A stretch of DNA of 64,000 nucleotides from Helianthus annuus. Its lineage: Eukaryota; Streptophyta; Magnoliopsida; Asterales; Asteraceae. A program made the translations under genes and the position numbers. The notes under the pieces were generated by a model. The model saw only the letters and a list, made by a program, of their open reading frames with translations. It searched no databases and was not told the origin of the DNA. Shown here piece after piece: positions 45,421-58,989 of the stretch. The stretch covers positions 159,942,878 to 160,006,877 of the forward strand of contig NC_035446.2 of the NCBI RefSeq assembly GCF_002127325.2. Direction: 5' to 3'. Numbering within the stretch: position 1 is the stretch's first letter; every line of letters starts with the position of its first letter.

Positions 45421-47691
45421 CTCATTAGCTATGAACACATTTATTATACTAATACAACAAAAAAAATGTAAAATTCATTGTATTTGTAACACTACTAATA
45501 TCTCCTGATGTGTTTTAAATTAGTTACTCTTCTTGCTCTAAAGCTTTTGGACTAGAATTGAATGCAGTGTTGCATTCCCTCCAAAACTAATTAAATACTT
45601 TTGAATTCATAGATAACAGAAATAGAAAGAAGTTAATTCAATTTACAACCATACATTTAAAGGAATATAATTTATATATTCTAATATTATTGCTTCTAAC
45701 TTCTAAGCAAAAGGTGGCCAGCAACAAAACGAGAAGATTAATAATGATTCAGGAGTAAGATTTAACAGAAACAGAACCCACTTGCAATTGTACCATCCAA
45801 TTAGTCAGCAATCAACCTAGATGGTGGGGGGGGGGGGTGACGACAAGTAAATCAGGGGCAATTTTGACTTTTTCATTACTTTTAGGAGAAATAGTCCATG
45901 TGATTCGACCAAATTTCATCTTTAGTCCTCAATTTTTTTAAATCACATGTATCATTCTTGTGGTTTTCTCGGTTGTTACTCGGATAGTCCCTAGAGTTGA
46001 CGGTCGTTAGTTTATCCAGCTAAGTCTGTGTGAAATGACTAAATTACCCTTACTACTATAAATTAATAGAAAGTGGCCCCATCATTATTATATAAATATA
46101 AAACCTAGCCCCCCCACCCCACTACCCTCCTTTTTCTTCTTCTTTAGTGATGCAGGCCCAAGTGTGGAGGAGCGGGCCATCTTGTATTTGGAGGCCCAAG
46201 ATCGTGTAACAAAAGAGGCTTCACTAAAATGGCTCTAACTTGGGCTACGGGGGTCCGTTTTGGGCATACGACCGGGCCCAAGATTAGTTATTTGCATTTT
46301 TATGTTTTTTTACTATTTTGGGCATTTTGTTTTAGGCCGTGTGTTTGGCACGTTATCTTTTTTAGGCCCATTTCGAATTTCTGTTCTTATTTATATGTCC
46401 ATTTAGTAATTGAAACAATCAGACTTGAATTTTGAGAAAACTAATTTTTCACTTCAAATTTCGTGCCCTTTGGGTTGAATTTTGGGGTTGGGAAGAACTA
46501 CACGGGTATTCGCAGAATCAACGTGTTTGGTCTTCATTATCGTACTGCGCACTACATCATTTAGCCTATTACCGCCGCCATCACCCTCCATCGTCACCAT
46601 CACGGCCAGTTGCAACATCATCCTCCGGTAACACATCTTCATAATCCCTCCACTAGTGGTGACACCATGACCATCGTCCAAATCTAAACACAAGGAGAAT
46701 GGTATGAGGATCAATTTGATTCTTAATTTACATCATCAATCCAAGGTAATCTCATTGACTCCAGTCTTGTGGCGATGCATGTTTTGCGATTCAGTGCTAA
46801 GTGATAGTGTAACACAACGGCCGGTGACATGAAGGCCTCGAGTAGAAGACTTAGTTGACGCCTACTTATGAGGAAGTGGCGAGTTGAGATTGCACGATGG
46901 AGACGAAATGATTGATGCTTGAGGTAGACGATAGGCAACTGATGCTTGGGTTTTTGATAATCATGAGACTTCGATGATTGTAAGGTGATGACACGTCAGG
47001 AAGTGCTTAGGTTCCGAAACGACATCGACATGACTGTTATAGTAGCTACTGTGGAACCTGGCAGGCGAGTCGAAGAGCTCGTGATAACTACAAGATTTGA
47101 AGGTATAAACGAGGTTGTCAATGATAAGATAGACGATGGTGTTAAGATAGACGATGGTGTTGATTACGGTATAGATGATGATAAGATGATTTGTTGCTAC
47201 CGGTGGAACCTTAATGTGAAGGCCAACGCGTAAGGGATTGTGGAAGTTCCCTTTATAGTGACCAACAAGGAGAGATACGAATCGAGAGACAAATTAAAGA
47301 GGCCTCGTGAGTATAGATTCGAACGAAAAGTTGTATGAGGAACGCATAAGTGAAATGGATGGAAATAGCAAGAACTGTCACCTTGAGGGCCTAATTGAAA
47401 AAAAAAAACATTATTTTCTAGATGTATGGGAAAATATGCCCAAATCTCATGGACGATTTTGGCATTTTACTTTGAATAATAAATCCTAAAATTACCCTTG
47501 GCCAAAAGAAAATAAATCCCATTCAAACCCAAGAACACGATTAACAGAGTGATTTTAAAGTTCAAACCACTAATATGTACACACGTCATCCAAATATCAT
47601 GAAATCTCACTAAATTGCACATAATATCATGAATACTTCACTATAGATAGCAGTTCATTTAAGGTTGCATATTTTGAAACTATACTTAGTA

Positions 47692-47696
47692 AAATG
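47692..47696. repeat. Target site duplication of E2, left
   Basis: AAATG, repeated at 58985-58989. Unit 1 has a single copy at 9323-9327. Confidence 0.9.
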
Positions 47697-48343
47697 TGTT
47701 GGTGCACTTGTGTCTGTACTTTGTCTGTGTTCGGTCACGATGTAAAACGATGTTCTTGTTAGTCTTGTAAGTTTGACCAAGTCAACCATCCTCCGGTTTG
47801 ACTTGGCCAAACAGTTGTTAAATGGTTGTAATGTGTCCTGTGTCGAAGGTTGGGCCATCGAAGGGTTGCTTCTATCTTTCGATGAGCTCGAAAGATATAC
47901 CACGAAGAATACAGATGGACTTCGAAGGATATGCCATCCTTCGAAGTATATGTGGATCCTTCGATGGCTTTGTAATCGACAGATGATCTTTCGGTCATTC
48001 TGCATGATCCTTCGACCAGACTTGCTATGTTTGGGTATAAATACCCATGCAATGTGTTCACTTGTAGATAGATGCACACAGAGAGATAGAAAGATATTGA
48101 GAGCATTCTGTCCAGGAACACACACACACACTAGAGGGTTTGCAAAACTGATTTGTAAACATTGTGCTTGTAACCGGAACCTTTCATTCGCATTAATACA
48201 AGTGGTGTTAATCGGTGAATCTTTGTGTGTTTGTGTTTGTGCTTGTTTCATCCCGGTTTGCTCACTAGCTTGGATTCTGCACTTGCTAGTGTGTTAGTAT
48301 AACAAGGTTAAGGTTGAATCTCATCCTCCGAGAGGGACCTACA
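47697..48343 (+). repeat. E2 5' LTR
   Basis: 647 bp. TATAAATA at 48036-48043 lies inside a GGGTATAAATACCC palindrome. A CACACACAC run is near 48118-48130. TCGAARGAT motifs fill 47840-48020. The 198- and 174-codon frames seen here are not genes. Confidence 0.93.
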
Positions 48344-48345
48344 AG

Positions 48346-48357
48346 TGGTATCAGAGC
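48346..48357 (+). other. E2 primer binding site
   Basis: TGGTATCAGAGC, two bases after the LTR, complementary to initiator methionine tRNA. Confidence 0.92.
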
Positions 48358-49152
48358 CAAGGCTCTTTACCTTGTTAAAAACCGGGTTTGTTCAAGTTCT
48401 TGGTGTGTTTGGACACTTGGTTTAGCTCCCGTTTTTAGTGTTTTTCTTGGATTTCTTGGCATAAAAACGTGTTCTAAACCAACCGGGTGTGTTAAAAAGC
48501 GGGTTGGGTAACTTAAAACTTGTTTTTAAGTAACTTGGTGATTTCCGGCCAAATTCCGGTCATAATTCCGGTGACCGGTTTCTGGATAAGGTTTTCCTTT
48601 TTGGGTAATATCTTATTTGAAAAGTTTGAGTTGGTAGAAAGCATGGTCTGATCATACCCATTTGCCGAAAGTTGACTACCAACCCATCACCTTTTCACCA
48701 ACCTGTCATATCTGTGTCAGTTGTGTCAGGAGCAATCGAAGGATATCCTTCGACATCGAAAGATCATCTTTCGGTCAAAGACAGTTCGATAGATAAGCAT
48801 CTTTCGAACAGTCTTTCGAAGTCTGAGATCTATCCTTCGATCCAAGGAACCTATTCGAAGGATATATATTCGAAAGATAAGGATATATGTTCGAAAGATA
48901 AGGATCTTTCAAATTGTGAATCTTTCGAATTTGTGAATCTTTCGAAATCAATTGTTCGAAATTCAACAGTGGTCTTTCGAACACTGTTGATCCTTCGAAC
49001 AAGTGTTGATCCTTCGAACAAGGTGTTGATCTTTCAATTCTTGTCTGTTTTAACTTAACAAGTTTGTGTTAGCTTGTCTTTTGATCAGGAATCCTTCGGC
49101 TGCTGTTATCTTTCGAAGATAGTTATATAAGAATTCATTTTTCTGTTCAAAC
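48358..49152 (+). promoter_or_regulatory. E2 leader with TCGAARGAT motif array
   Basis: The leader has CCGG-rich DNA at 48540-48590 and then, from about 48735 to 49045, some twenty TCGAAAGAT/TCGAAGGAT motifs in both directions, several as palindromes such as GAAGGATATCCTTC. No ORF is supported. Confidence 0.8.
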
Positions 49153-52100
49153 ATGAATCCGAGTTGGTGGGGAACTCCGGCTCCAGACAGTGGAAAATAT
49201 ACAAGTTCGGGTTCAACTCCCTCATGGTGGGGTACACCGGCTCGAGATAGTGGAAAGTACACGTGTACAAGTCTATCACCTTCATGGGCCGAGTCTCCGG
49301 TGTCTACATCTTCACAAGCTAATACCATATCTTCAAGTCAATGGGCATTAGTATCGAATCAAACTCCGAGCATCCAAAGTATATTATTGAGCGAAAGCGA
49401 AACCGGAAGTTTGAATCGACCTCCGAAGTTGATGCATTTAAATGAATATCCGGGCTGGGTTGACAGATTTCGTACATACGTACTTGGGCAAAATACCGAA
49501 CTGTGGATACGTTTCACTACAGATTTTGATCAAGCTATAGAAGTTGCTGCTTCAGACACTGCTACGTTTGCCGATCTTCCTAAAGATCAGAAGAAAACAT
49601 ATGATCTGGAAAAGAAAGCATACGCCATTCTCACTCAGGCGTTAAGCAAGGATATCTACCACCAGTTTGTCAGTTTCAAGACAACGAAGAAGCTGTGGGA
49701 CGGGTTGAAAACCAGAGGAGTAGGGAATGAAGCAACACGCCAATTGCGTCATGATCTTCTCAAGAAAGAATTCGACTGTTTCACGTGCATGGATAAGGAG
49801 TCTTTGGGAGACATGACAAGCCGGTTTTATCATTTGCTTACTGAGTTGAATAATTTTGGTGTAGCGACAACTCAAGCAGAAGTGGTGAAGAAATTTGTTG
49901 ATGCTTTGCCTCCCCAATGGAGCAGTTTCTTGGAAATCCTGAAGTATAACGGAGTGTTGAGAACTACAAATATCAACGACTTCGTGCAGCTTTTGGAAAA
50001 CAAGGATCAGGAGGAAACATTAAAGGCGAAAAGAGTTCCATTGCCACAAAATCCAGAAATGTATTATGGAACTTCAAGTACTTCGTCTGCAAGAACCGGT
50101 CCACATGCTCCTCTACAAACGGCGTTTGTCACAAGCACGGATATGTATGGCAATCCGGTGCAAGTTCCTGTTAAGCCACCTCCCACCACAGACATGTATG
50201 GAAATCCAATACAACCACCTCCTCCTCCTCCTGCTCAACAACAACGTGCGTGTTATGGAGGAACATCATCTGCTGGTCAGCAATCAAAGCCAAGTACAGT
50301 ACAGCTCGACACTTCAAGCTTCTCTAAAGTCAGTGTAGAAGTAGCTAAGGAACACATGGAGCTGCTTAACACTGTAGTGAGCGCGTACTGTGGGTTAATA
50401 GAAGGTCAGATTGGCAACATTAATCTGACACAAGAAGACTATCGGCAGATTGATAAAGAAGAGATGGACTTGATGGATATCAAGTGGGCCTTTGCTAGTG
50501 CTGTGAGAAGGGCAAAGGATTGGATGGAAAGTACTGGCAGAACCAGTTTGGAGAGTAAGAGAGACACCAAGTATGGGTTCGATAAACAGGCTGTAAAGTG
50601 CTTCAACTGTGGTGAACGGGGTCACTTTAAAAGGGAATGTACAAAGCCAGCACAGCACGGGAACCAAAACCCCTTCAGAAATCAAGGCAACCAGCAGAAC
50701 CAGAACAGAAACAATGAGCGTACATTAGTGCCTGTCAACAACCAAACCAACCGGGCACTTGCGGTTCAGGTGGATGAAGGTTGTGACTGGTCAATCCAGT
50801 TGGGTGGTGATGCTCCAGATGGAACAGCATGTTTTGCTCAAGTTGTGAAGGATGTAGTTCACACCAGTGGTGGAGAATCTTCCGCCAGTGGTGGTGAATC
50901 TTCTGAAGATGAAGACTCTTCTGGGTACAGCAGGAGTGTCGATGAAGAATCATCCAGTTCAGGCGATGATCATGTGGGTGAGACATCTAGTGCTTCGATT
51001 GATGCAGATATTGATGAACTTTTGGAGGAAGCTGCAGCAGAAACTCAAAGAAGATCTATTCTGGTGGATCAAGCTGCTTATACTTCGTCTTCTCTCCATT
51101 CAGCCTTTATGGCTAATGTCGACGGTTCATCAAGTCAGGTATGTGTCGATGAACCCACTGCTGTAAATTGTGATGAATGTGCTAGATGCATGCTAGATGT
51201 GCTGATTTAGAGAAAAGTATGTATGAGTTGCAAGGCAAACATGATGCTTTACAAGCTAGTTTGTTTGACTTACAAGACAAACATACTACAGTGAATGAGA
51301 ATTTGTGTGACTTGCAAAGTAAGCATGAAGCTTTGCAAGAAAAGTATGATGTGACTTTTATTCACAATCAGAAATTGACTGTGGACCTTTCCAAATGCAC
51401 AGAAGCCAATATGTTTTATGAAAATCATGAAAAGGAATTTAAATCGGTAATTGAAAAGTTAAAGAAAGATAAAACCGAGTTAACTAAAATGGTTTCCAGA
51501 AAAAAAACTGACATTAATTTGTACATATCTCGCCTTGAGACAATGCAAAAAGAGATGGCTTGTGTAAAAACGGAAAGTGAGGCAATCCAACTCAAGTTAG
51601 ACAGTTATTTGAGTTCTAGCTATGTGTTGGATCACATCATTGATGTCCAAAAGGAGAAAAGGGACGTCACGTGCATAGGCTATAAAAATTGTCCACCACC
51701 AGTGAGACATAATTATGATGCCATGCCGGATGAGGAGGACAGAGTGTTCTTTAAACCATCTGTGCCTCTAGATGTGAAAGAGTTTGCAGCAGGACTCGGA
51801 TACCAGAAAGAAGTATCCTCAGATTCAGATGTGTCAGCAGATACATTTGTAACTGCTGAACAGAATCAGGATCCTCCAGTTGTGATTGAGGATGCTGATT
51901 CTTCTGATGATGAATCCGATGATACTGATTCAGCAAAGTCTGATACGGTAGTTAAAAATGAGGACATACCTCTTGAGAATCATATTCTATGTGATCCTCC
52001 TGCAAAACCTGCTAAGACTGTTGCAATCAAGTCCTCATCTGCAGAAGAGTCGGAGAGTGTGAACTTGCTGTACACTCTTGTTGGTGATGATAAGATTTAT

Positions 52101-53000
52101 TCAGACAAAGATTTTCCTATTAAGAATGTTAATCAATCCTTAATCAGTAAAGTCTTTGAGAATTCGACTAGTAAGTTTTTGGGAAAGACAGGACCACGTG
52201 TTACAGTTACACAGTGTCCTCCTATTCCAAAGGACGAAATTCGAAAACAATATGGCAACAAGAAATTACCAACGGTGCAGAAACAGCAAAATCACACCAA
52301 GCCAAAAGGAAAATCGCCGGCTCAAGCGCAAAAGAAGCCGAATGAGAAGAAAAACAAGAATGTAAACTTTGTGAAATCGACGGGAACGGACAAAATTGAA
52401 ACGTTTGAAAATAAATCTAACTTAGATTTTGTCAAGAAAGCTACAGTTCTGAAAAGAAATGAACAAAACAGTTCAAAGCCTAGTACCTCGGGTTCACAAA
52501 GTTCAACATCATCGGCTAAACGATCACATGATACTTCGGGGTTTGTTGAACGAAGATCATGTTTTGAGTGTGGAACAATTGGACATATAATTCGAAATTG
52601 TCCATATCTTCATAAACAAAAAGAAAAGGTTGATGTTCCCCGCGACCAAACTGACCGTAAGCGATCTGTGTCTGCAAAACAAGATCCCCGCCTTGTAAAA
52701 GAAAGGGAAAAGAAACAGAAACGCCAACAGGTCAAGAAAATTGAAAAGGCAATTAAAACCGATGTGGTTAACAAAACAGCTGTTTCTGTAAAACCAGACA
52801 ATCCAAAAACTTCAGACAACCATGAAGTTAAATTTTTAAAAGATAACACTGGTAAAACAAAACAGACCTGGAAACCAAAAACGGTTACTGAATCAGGGGG
52901 ACCATCACAATTCACCAACCATCAAAGACAAGAAGTTATTGTCATTGATGAAAATGGAAGACCCAAGACCACAATGGCTTGGGTCCCCATCTCCAACTAA
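49153..53000 (+). pseudogene. gag: E2 Gag, broken by one-base deletion
   Basis: From ATG 49153 the frame covers the capsid-like region, the first knuckle CFNCGERGHFKREC (about residues 476-489) and the acidic serine-rich part. A one-base deletion relative to E1 near 51185 then leads to a TAG at 51208-51210. The second half, with coiled coil and second knuckle CFECGTIGHIIRNC (52563-52604), continues in the next frame to TAA at 52998-53000. The N-terminus has a local tandem duplication of WWGTPAxDSGKYT that E1 lacks. The element would need help or a frame change to make full Gag. Confidence 0.9.
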
Positions 53001-53015
53001 TTCATTTGAGTTCAT

Positions 53016-56000
53016 GTGCAGGGTGTTCCAGGAGGAACTATCAGTAGTCATTGGATTGTTGATAGTGGGGCATCCAGGCACATGACAGGCGACATGAAGC
53101 TTCTCTACGACGTCAAATCTATTAGAGGAGGTTATGTTGCTTTTGCTGGAGATAAAGGTGGATATATTACGGGTGAAGGAATGATATCCAACGGGATTGT
53201 CAGCTTTGACAAGATCAACTTTGTGCAACAACTTGATCACAATCTTCTTAGTGTTTCTCAAATCTGTGACAAGCAGTTCTCAGTACACTTTGATGCTAAT
53301 GGATGTTATGTGCTGAAACCCGGCTTCAAAATTCCAAAAGAATGGATTCTCTTGTCAGCTCCAAGGATAAATGATTTGTACGTCCTTGATATGAGCCAAG
53401 CTATTACTACGTCTGCACAAGCAACTTGTTTCGTTTCCAAAGCCACAGAAAAAGACACTATCTCTTGGCACAGACGAATGGGTCACATTCACTTACGCAA
53501 AATGAATCACTTGGTTTCAAATGAATTGGTGAATGGTGTTCCTCTCAAAAATTTCCATCTTCAAGACGTCTGTGTTTCGTGCCAGAAAGGAAAGCAAACT
53601 AAGAAAAAGCACCCTACAAAGAAGATCAACACGGTGGCAGTTCCTCTTGAGCGTTTGCACATGGATTTGTTCGGTCCTGTCAAGCACAAGAGTATTTGGG
53701 GTGATCAATACTGTCTCATGATAACTGATGATTATTCAAGATTTTCTTGGGTGGCGTTCATGGCACACAAGAGTGAAACCTTTGGTATTATCAAAAACTT
53801 GATCATTCAGATTGAGAATTTGTATAAGTTGAAGGTAAGGCGGATACGTAGCGACAATGGTACTGAATTTAAAAATCATGCCATGGCGGAGTTTTGCACT
53901 TCAAAGGGTATTCTTCATGAGTTTAGTGCAGCTTATACTCCTCAACAAAATGGCGTCGCTGAACGTAAGAACCGCACATTGATCGAGACTGCTAGGACAA
54001 TGTTGGTAGAGTCGCAGTTGCCCATTCCATTCTGGACTGAAGCTGTGGCCTCTGCATGTTACACATTGAACCGAGTCCTTACAGTCAAAAGGCACAACAA
54101 GACCTGCTTTGAGCTTCTTCAAAAACGGAAACCAGATTTGTCTTATCTTGAACCGTTTGGAGCTCCATGCACAATCATCGATCCTAATGGAAAGTTTGGG
54201 GCAAAAGCAATTGATGGATACTTTCTTGGGTATGCCACCCCTAACTTACGAGTCTGGAATCTAGAGACTAAAAGGGTCGAGGAATGGTCTGAGGTCAGAG
54301 TACAAAGGCACACTTTGCCAGTCAAATGTCCTGGTCAGCCATGGATGTTTGAGTACGATGACTTTTTCAATTCGATCAATGTTGAAGCCGTTGAAGAAAG
54401 TGTTGCGGCAAGGATGTTTTTCGAGAGTGACAATGCAACAGTTTCACCGGTGGTTCGTCCAATTCTTGTCAATCAAGAACCATCTTCGGTGAACAACAAT
54501 ACTCTCGACAATGAGGATTTTCACGATGCTGCCGAATTGAACGAATATTCAGAGGATGATGAATTTCTAGATGCAGATCAAGAAGCTCCAACAGCAGTTC
54601 ATGGTACTTCAGAGGGTACTCCTCTAGTGGATACCCATAGAACAGCTGAAGCAACTGCATCATCCTCTTCGTCAATTCCGGGCATTGATTTAGTTGTTGA
54701 TCTCAATCTCAACAACCTGGGTATAAATATTCCAGTTCCAGATAATCCAGAAACAAGGATTCATAATACCCATCCTCAACAAAACATCATTGGAAATGTG
54801 CAAAGTGGCATTCAAACAAGAAACATGTTGCGAAACAACAACAATGCAGGCCTGTATGCAGCTATTCGAGAATCCGGGCAACAAAACGATTGGTCTTTCG
54901 CGTGTTATGTTTCACAGGAAGAGCCAAGAACTTGGAAAGAAGCCATGAAAGATAACTCTTGGGTTGAAGCAATGCAGGAAGAACTGCAACAATTCCAGAA
55001 GCTGGGTGTCTGGAAACTCGTAGAGAAACCTGCTGGATACAAGAAGATTGGTACCCGTTGGGTTTTCAAATGCAAAAAGGATGACCGCGGAGTTGTTATC
55101 CGGAACAAAGCACGTTTAGTCGTTCAAGGTTTTCGTCAGATTGAAGGGATCGACTACAACGAAGTCTATGCACCTGTTGCACGTCTCGAAGCAATTCGAA
55201 TCTTTCTAGCCTATGCGTCGTTCAAAGGGTTCAAGGTTTATCAGATGGACGTGAAAAGTGCATTTTTACATGGTGTGGTTGAAGAAGAGGTGTATGTCGA
55301 ACAGCCCCCAGGTTTTGAAGATACTATTCCCGATCAGGTTTGGTTGCTCAACAAAGCTCTATATGGTCTTCATCAAGCACCGCGAGCTTGGTATGCAACC
55401 TTATCACACTATCTGCTGGAGAACGGTTTTCGTAGAGGTCTTATCGACTGTACTCTTTTCATCAAAGAACAAGATGGAGATCTTCTTCTAGTACAGGTAT
55501 ATGTTGATGATATTATTTTTGGTTCTACTAATGATGTCTTGTGTAGGAATTTCGAGTGCATTATGCAGGATAAATTCGAGATGAGTGCTATGGGGGAAAT
55601 GACCTTCTTCTTGGGCCTACAAGTACAACAAACTGAGTCTGGGATATTCATCCATCAGACTAAATATGTTGGTGACATCTTGAGCCGGTTCCAGATGTCT
55701 GATGCAACGCCCATTGGTACCCCATTGCCAACAAATCACGGAATTACTCCAGACTTGAAGGGTGAAGCTGTTAGCCCCTCAAACTATCGCGCAATGATCG
55801 GATCTCTTATGTACCTCACAGCATCAAGGCCAGACATAATGTACCCAACGTGCCTGCTTGCCAGATATCAAGTCAACCCGAAGGCCTCACATCTTGCAGC
55901 TGTAAAAAGGATTTTTCGTTATTTGAAGGGTTACCCTGACACCGGTCTATGGTACCCTAGGGATAATAACTTTGAATTGGTCGCTTTCAGTGATTCTGAT

Positions 56001-56447
56001 TTTGGCGGATGCAAAATCGACGGCAAATCCACAACGGCTGGATGTCAGTTTTTAGGAAATCGCCTAGTCACATGGCAGTGCAAGAAGCAGACTTGTGTAG
56101 CCACATCAACATGCGAAGCTGAATACATTGCTGCCTCAAGTTGTTGCTCCCAAGTTCTGTGGATCCAACAACAATTGCGGGACTACGGTTTTGAATTCCT
56201 AACTACTCCTATTTACGTTGATAATTCTGCTGCATTACAGATCTCTAGAAATCCTGTGCAGCACTCAAAGACCAAACACATCGAAATCAAATATCACTTC
56301 ATACGTGATTGCTTTGAGAAAAGGCTAATCGATGTTGTTAAGGTCCACACCGATGACCAACGTGCCGACCTTTTTACCAAAGCATTTGACAAATCAAGAT
56401 TTGACTTTTTAATATTGGTAAACGGCATTAAGGTCAAGCAAGAGTAA
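53016..56447 (+). CDS. pol: E2 Pol polyprotein (PR-IN-RT-RNase H)
   Basis: 1143 open codons, in the frame of the C-terminal gag half and separated from it by TAA and TGA, as in E1. Retropepsin DSGAS at residues 16-20; integrase HHCC finger and the three core acids in [13 protein letters not shown] and QNGVAERKN; reverse transcriptase with YVDDIIFG near 828; RNase H with [17 protein letters not shown] and YVDNSAAL. All catalytic motifs look intact. Stop at 56445-56447. Confidence 0.95.
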   Translation: MQGVPGGTISSHWIVDSGASRHMTGDMKLLYDVKSIRGGYVAFAGDKGGYITGEGMISNGIVSFDKINFVQQLDHNLLSVSQICDKQFSVHFDANGCYVLKPGFKIPKEWILLSAPRINDLYVLDMSQAITTSAQATCFVSKATEKDTISWHRRMGHIHLRKMNHLVSNELVNGVPLKNFHLQDVCVSCQKGKQTKKKHPTKKINTVAVPLERLHMDLFGPVKHKSIWGDQYCLMITDDYSRFSWVAFMAHKSETFGIIKNLIIQIENLYKLKVRRIRSDNGTEFKNHAMAEFCTSKGILHEFSAAYTPQQNGVAERKNRTLIETARTMLVESQLPIPFWTEAVASACYTLNRVLTVKRHNKTCFELLQKRKPDLSYLEPFGAPCTIIDPNGKFGAKAIDGYFLGYATPNLRVWNLETKRVEEWSEVRVQRHTLPVKCPGQPWMFEYDDFFNSINVEAVEESVAARMFFESDNATVSPVVRPILVNQEPSSVNNNTLDNEDFHDAAELNEYSEDDEFLDADQEAPTAVHGTSEGTPLVDTHRTAEATASSSSSIPGIDLVVDLNLNNLGINIPVPDNPETRIHNTHPQQNIIGNVQSGIQTRNMLRNNNNAGLYAAIRESGQQNDWSFACYVSQEEPRTWKEAMKDNSWVEAMQEELQQFQKLGVWKLVEKPAGYKKIGTRWVFKCKKDDRGVVIRNKARLVVQGFRQIEGIDYNEVYAPVARLEAIRIFLAYASFKGFKVYQMDVKSAFLHGVVEEEVYVEQPPGFEDTIPDQVWLLNKALYGLHQAPRAWYATLSHYLLENGFRRGLIDCTLFIKEQDGDLLLVQVYVDDIIFGSTNDVLCRNFECIMQDKFEMSAMGEMTFFLGLQVQQTESGIFIHQTKYVGDILSRFQMSDATPIGTPLPTNHGITPDLKGEAVSPSNYRAMIGSLMYLTASRPDIMYPTCLLARYQVNPKASHLAAVKRIFRYLKGYPDTGLWYPRDNNFELVAFSDSDFGGCKIDGKSTTAGCQFLGNRLVTWQCKKQTCVATSTCEAEYIAASSCCSQVLWIQQQLRDYGFEFLTTPIYVDNSAALQISRNPVQHSKTKHIEIKYHFIRDCFEKRLIDVVKVHTDDQRADLFTKAFDKSRFDFLILVNGIKVKQE

Positions 56448-58337
56448 AACCAACATCGGAAAATCATTTTTGTAATATCTTTGTGTTTTAAATTTATCTT
56501 AGTTTGTTGATTTTAGGGGGAGTAAATCCAAAATCTGAAAATCCAAAAACATCGAAAAATTTCAAAAACACAAAAACAATAGAAAAACAAAAATGAGTTT
56601 CCTGGCGAGCAAAAGAGAAAATGATAGTACATCAGTGGTCTATCCAAACCTCTTTAAACCCTAAATGTAAAACGATAAGCAGCTCTATATAAGATGCATC
56701 TGTAGGCTCACAATCATTTTAAAGTGTGCAGGGTGATATAAATCTAAATCGACTGAAGACCAGGTGGGAACCATTCATTGGCATATGGTCTTAGTACCGA
56801 AATTTCGTTTGATAGATTGACGAGGTTCTGAGATATTCGGTCTTTATGCTGCTTATCATCTGGGTATCATGGTTGTATCTTTTACCGAAAAATAACGGGG
56901 ACGCAAGTCTAGATCTTCCATGATACTATACATACGTGTACATATTACATACTGCATTCGACCTCAATAAGTGATAAACAATCACATGTCCAAATCAAAT
57001 AAGTGATAAAATATCACATTTATCCGGGAGTCAAGTTCGTCTCTCTGCTGTATGAAAGTACTGACCTGTTCACGGACTTGCTCCTGTGCCCTCATGCATA
57101 TGAAAATCAAGTTCCTCATTAATAAGTGATTATATCACATAGGGCTTGTTTTCAAATCAAAATAAGTGAGTATCTCACATCATATACGTTCAAACAGATG
57201 ATAATCGGTATACTCACCGGTAAGCTGAACTCTCGTGCATACCTTGATACGGGAATGTGTCGTGATGTGGATGAACACCGGTCGGTAACTATAAATCATA
57301 CCTTAACGTATCCCCTCGCCATGATTACATCTGATAAGTTGAGCTTAAGTGGACAACAATACCGATAATTGTTATAGGATGCTTATTTTAATGTTAACTA
57401 ACTGAACAACAAGAGTGTTTTGACATGACCGTACACTAATATGATTCTCTTACCCTCGAAACTCGCAAAAAGAATGTCTGTATATATTTATTTACTGCTT
57501 AACTTTTATTGTTTTATTTTTTAAACAGTTTCGTCGTTTGGTGCATATCAGCCCGACATTAGCGGTGATGTCGTTTGATAACACTCAAAGGATATTAAAA
57601 TTGTTGTCTTTTAATTTATTCAAAAATACCAAAAAGATTTTAGGTGAGTTTTAATATAAACTTTATAAAAGCCAAAAAGATTTTATTTCTACTTTATTTT
57701 CGATCGTACGATGTTGGAGCTCGAGTCTTCGTTACCTGAAACCTGACTGAAAACCGAATTGACTAAATCTTCATAAACGGTCGAAATTTGCATGTTTTGA
57801 AAGTTAAAGACTAAAATTGACAAGTTTATTAAACTTTCAAACTGTCGGACGGTGTTTGATTGTAACATGGTCAAACGTGTGTCATTTGTTTATACTAACT
57901 ATTCCAAGCAGTTGTTCTCATTACGCGTTTAGATTTCTTGCATGTGCAGATTCTAAAGGCTAGGAGAACATGGTCGATGAAAAAGCTTTGGAATGAAGAC
58001 ACGACGTGAAGGCACTCAAGTGATGAAAATGATCGAGTAGCCGCTGACCATCATCAACACCACAAGGATCTTAAACATTGAAGATCAAGTCATTCACAAG
58101 CATAACTCAAGGGGGAGCTTATGTTAAGGGGGAGTTTGTCAACACACTTCCTACATGATACGGGTAGTTTGTTGATACACTTTCTGCTTTCAAGACGTGA
58201 AGACTTTAAAGATCCTCTGACATTGAAGACTTGAAAGGACATCAGAGTCTTGAAGACATGAAGATCAATGATGATCAAGATCGAGACAAATCTGCACTCA
58301 TCGAAGATCGAGACAAAGCTACAGCCAAGGGGGAGTT
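56448..58337 (+). other. E2 3' non-coding region with repeated polypurine tracts
   Basis: 1.89 kb without an ORF. Polypurine tracts AGGGGGAG lie at about 56513-56523, 58108-58118, 58125-58136 and, at the LTR, 58326-58336. The tract at 58125 is followed by TTTGTCAACACAC, resembling the true LTR junction TTTGTTGGTGCAC. An envelope-like frame, found in some Sireviruses, is absent. Confidence 0.85.
56966..57180 (+). repeat. Four hairpin-forming repeats in E2 3' region
   Basis: AATAAGTGAT-n-ATCACAT-type inverted repeats at 56966-56988, 56998-57020, 57121-57140 and 57161-57180. Stems are kept while the loop sequences vary. Confidence 0.82.
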
Positions 58338-58984
58338 TGTTGGTGCACTTGTGTCTGTACTTTGTCTGTGTTCGGTCACGATGTAAAACGATGTTCCTGT
58401 TAGTCTTGTAAGTTTGACCAAGTCAACCATCCTCCGGTTTGACTTGGCCAAACAGTTGTTAAATGGTTGTAATGTGTCCTGTGTCGAAGGTTGGGCCATC
58501 GAAGGATTGCTTCTATCCTTCGATGAGCTCGAAAGATATACCACGAAGAATACAGATGGACTTCGAAGGATATGCCATCCTTCGAAGTATATGTGGATCC
58601 TTCGATGGCTTTGTAATCGACAGATGATCTTTCGGTCATTCTGCATGATCCTTCGACCAGACTTGCTATGTTTGGGTATAAATACCCATGCAATGTGTTC
58701 ACTTGTAGATAGATGCACACAGAGAGATAGAAAGATATTGAGAGCATTCTATCCAGGAACACACACACACACTAGAGGGTTTGCAAAACTGATTTGTAAA
58801 CATTGTGCTTGTAACCGGAACCTTTCATTCGCATTAATACAAGTGGTGTTAATCGGTGAATCTTTGTGTGTTTGTGTTTGTGCTTGTTTCATCCCGGTTT
58901 GCTCATTAGCTTGGATTCCGCACTTGCTAGTGTGTTAGTATAACAAGGTTAAGGTTGAATCTCATCCTCCGAGAGGGACCTACA
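58338..58984 (+). repeat. E2 3' LTR
   Basis: 647 bp; about six single-base differences from the 5' LTR (for example near 58397, 58504, 58517, 58751, 58905 and 58919). Confidence 0.93.
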
Positions 58985-58989
58985 AAATG
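58985..58989. repeat. Target site duplication of E2, right
   Basis: AAATG, matching 47692-47696. Confidence 0.9.

Larger units (their letters stand above)
47697..58984 (+). mobile_element. Copia LTR retrotransposon E2, full length, gag frameshifted
   Basis: An 11,288-bp element with 647-bp LTRs (47697-48343 and 58338-58984) differing at about six sites, an AAATG target duplication and the same order as E1 but on the plus strand. Pol is open. Gag has a one-base deletion. The LTRs differ clearly from E1's in sequence and length while the coding parts are very close, so E1 and E2 are neighbouring subfamilies. It is inserted about 2.4 kb upstream of the unit 3B MBD start codon, pointing away from that gene. 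Confidence 0.95.

Noticed and set aside
47655..48297. 198- and 174-codon opposing frames in the E2 LTR (also 58275-58938)
   Set aside because: LTR sequence, on both strands at once, with no domain.
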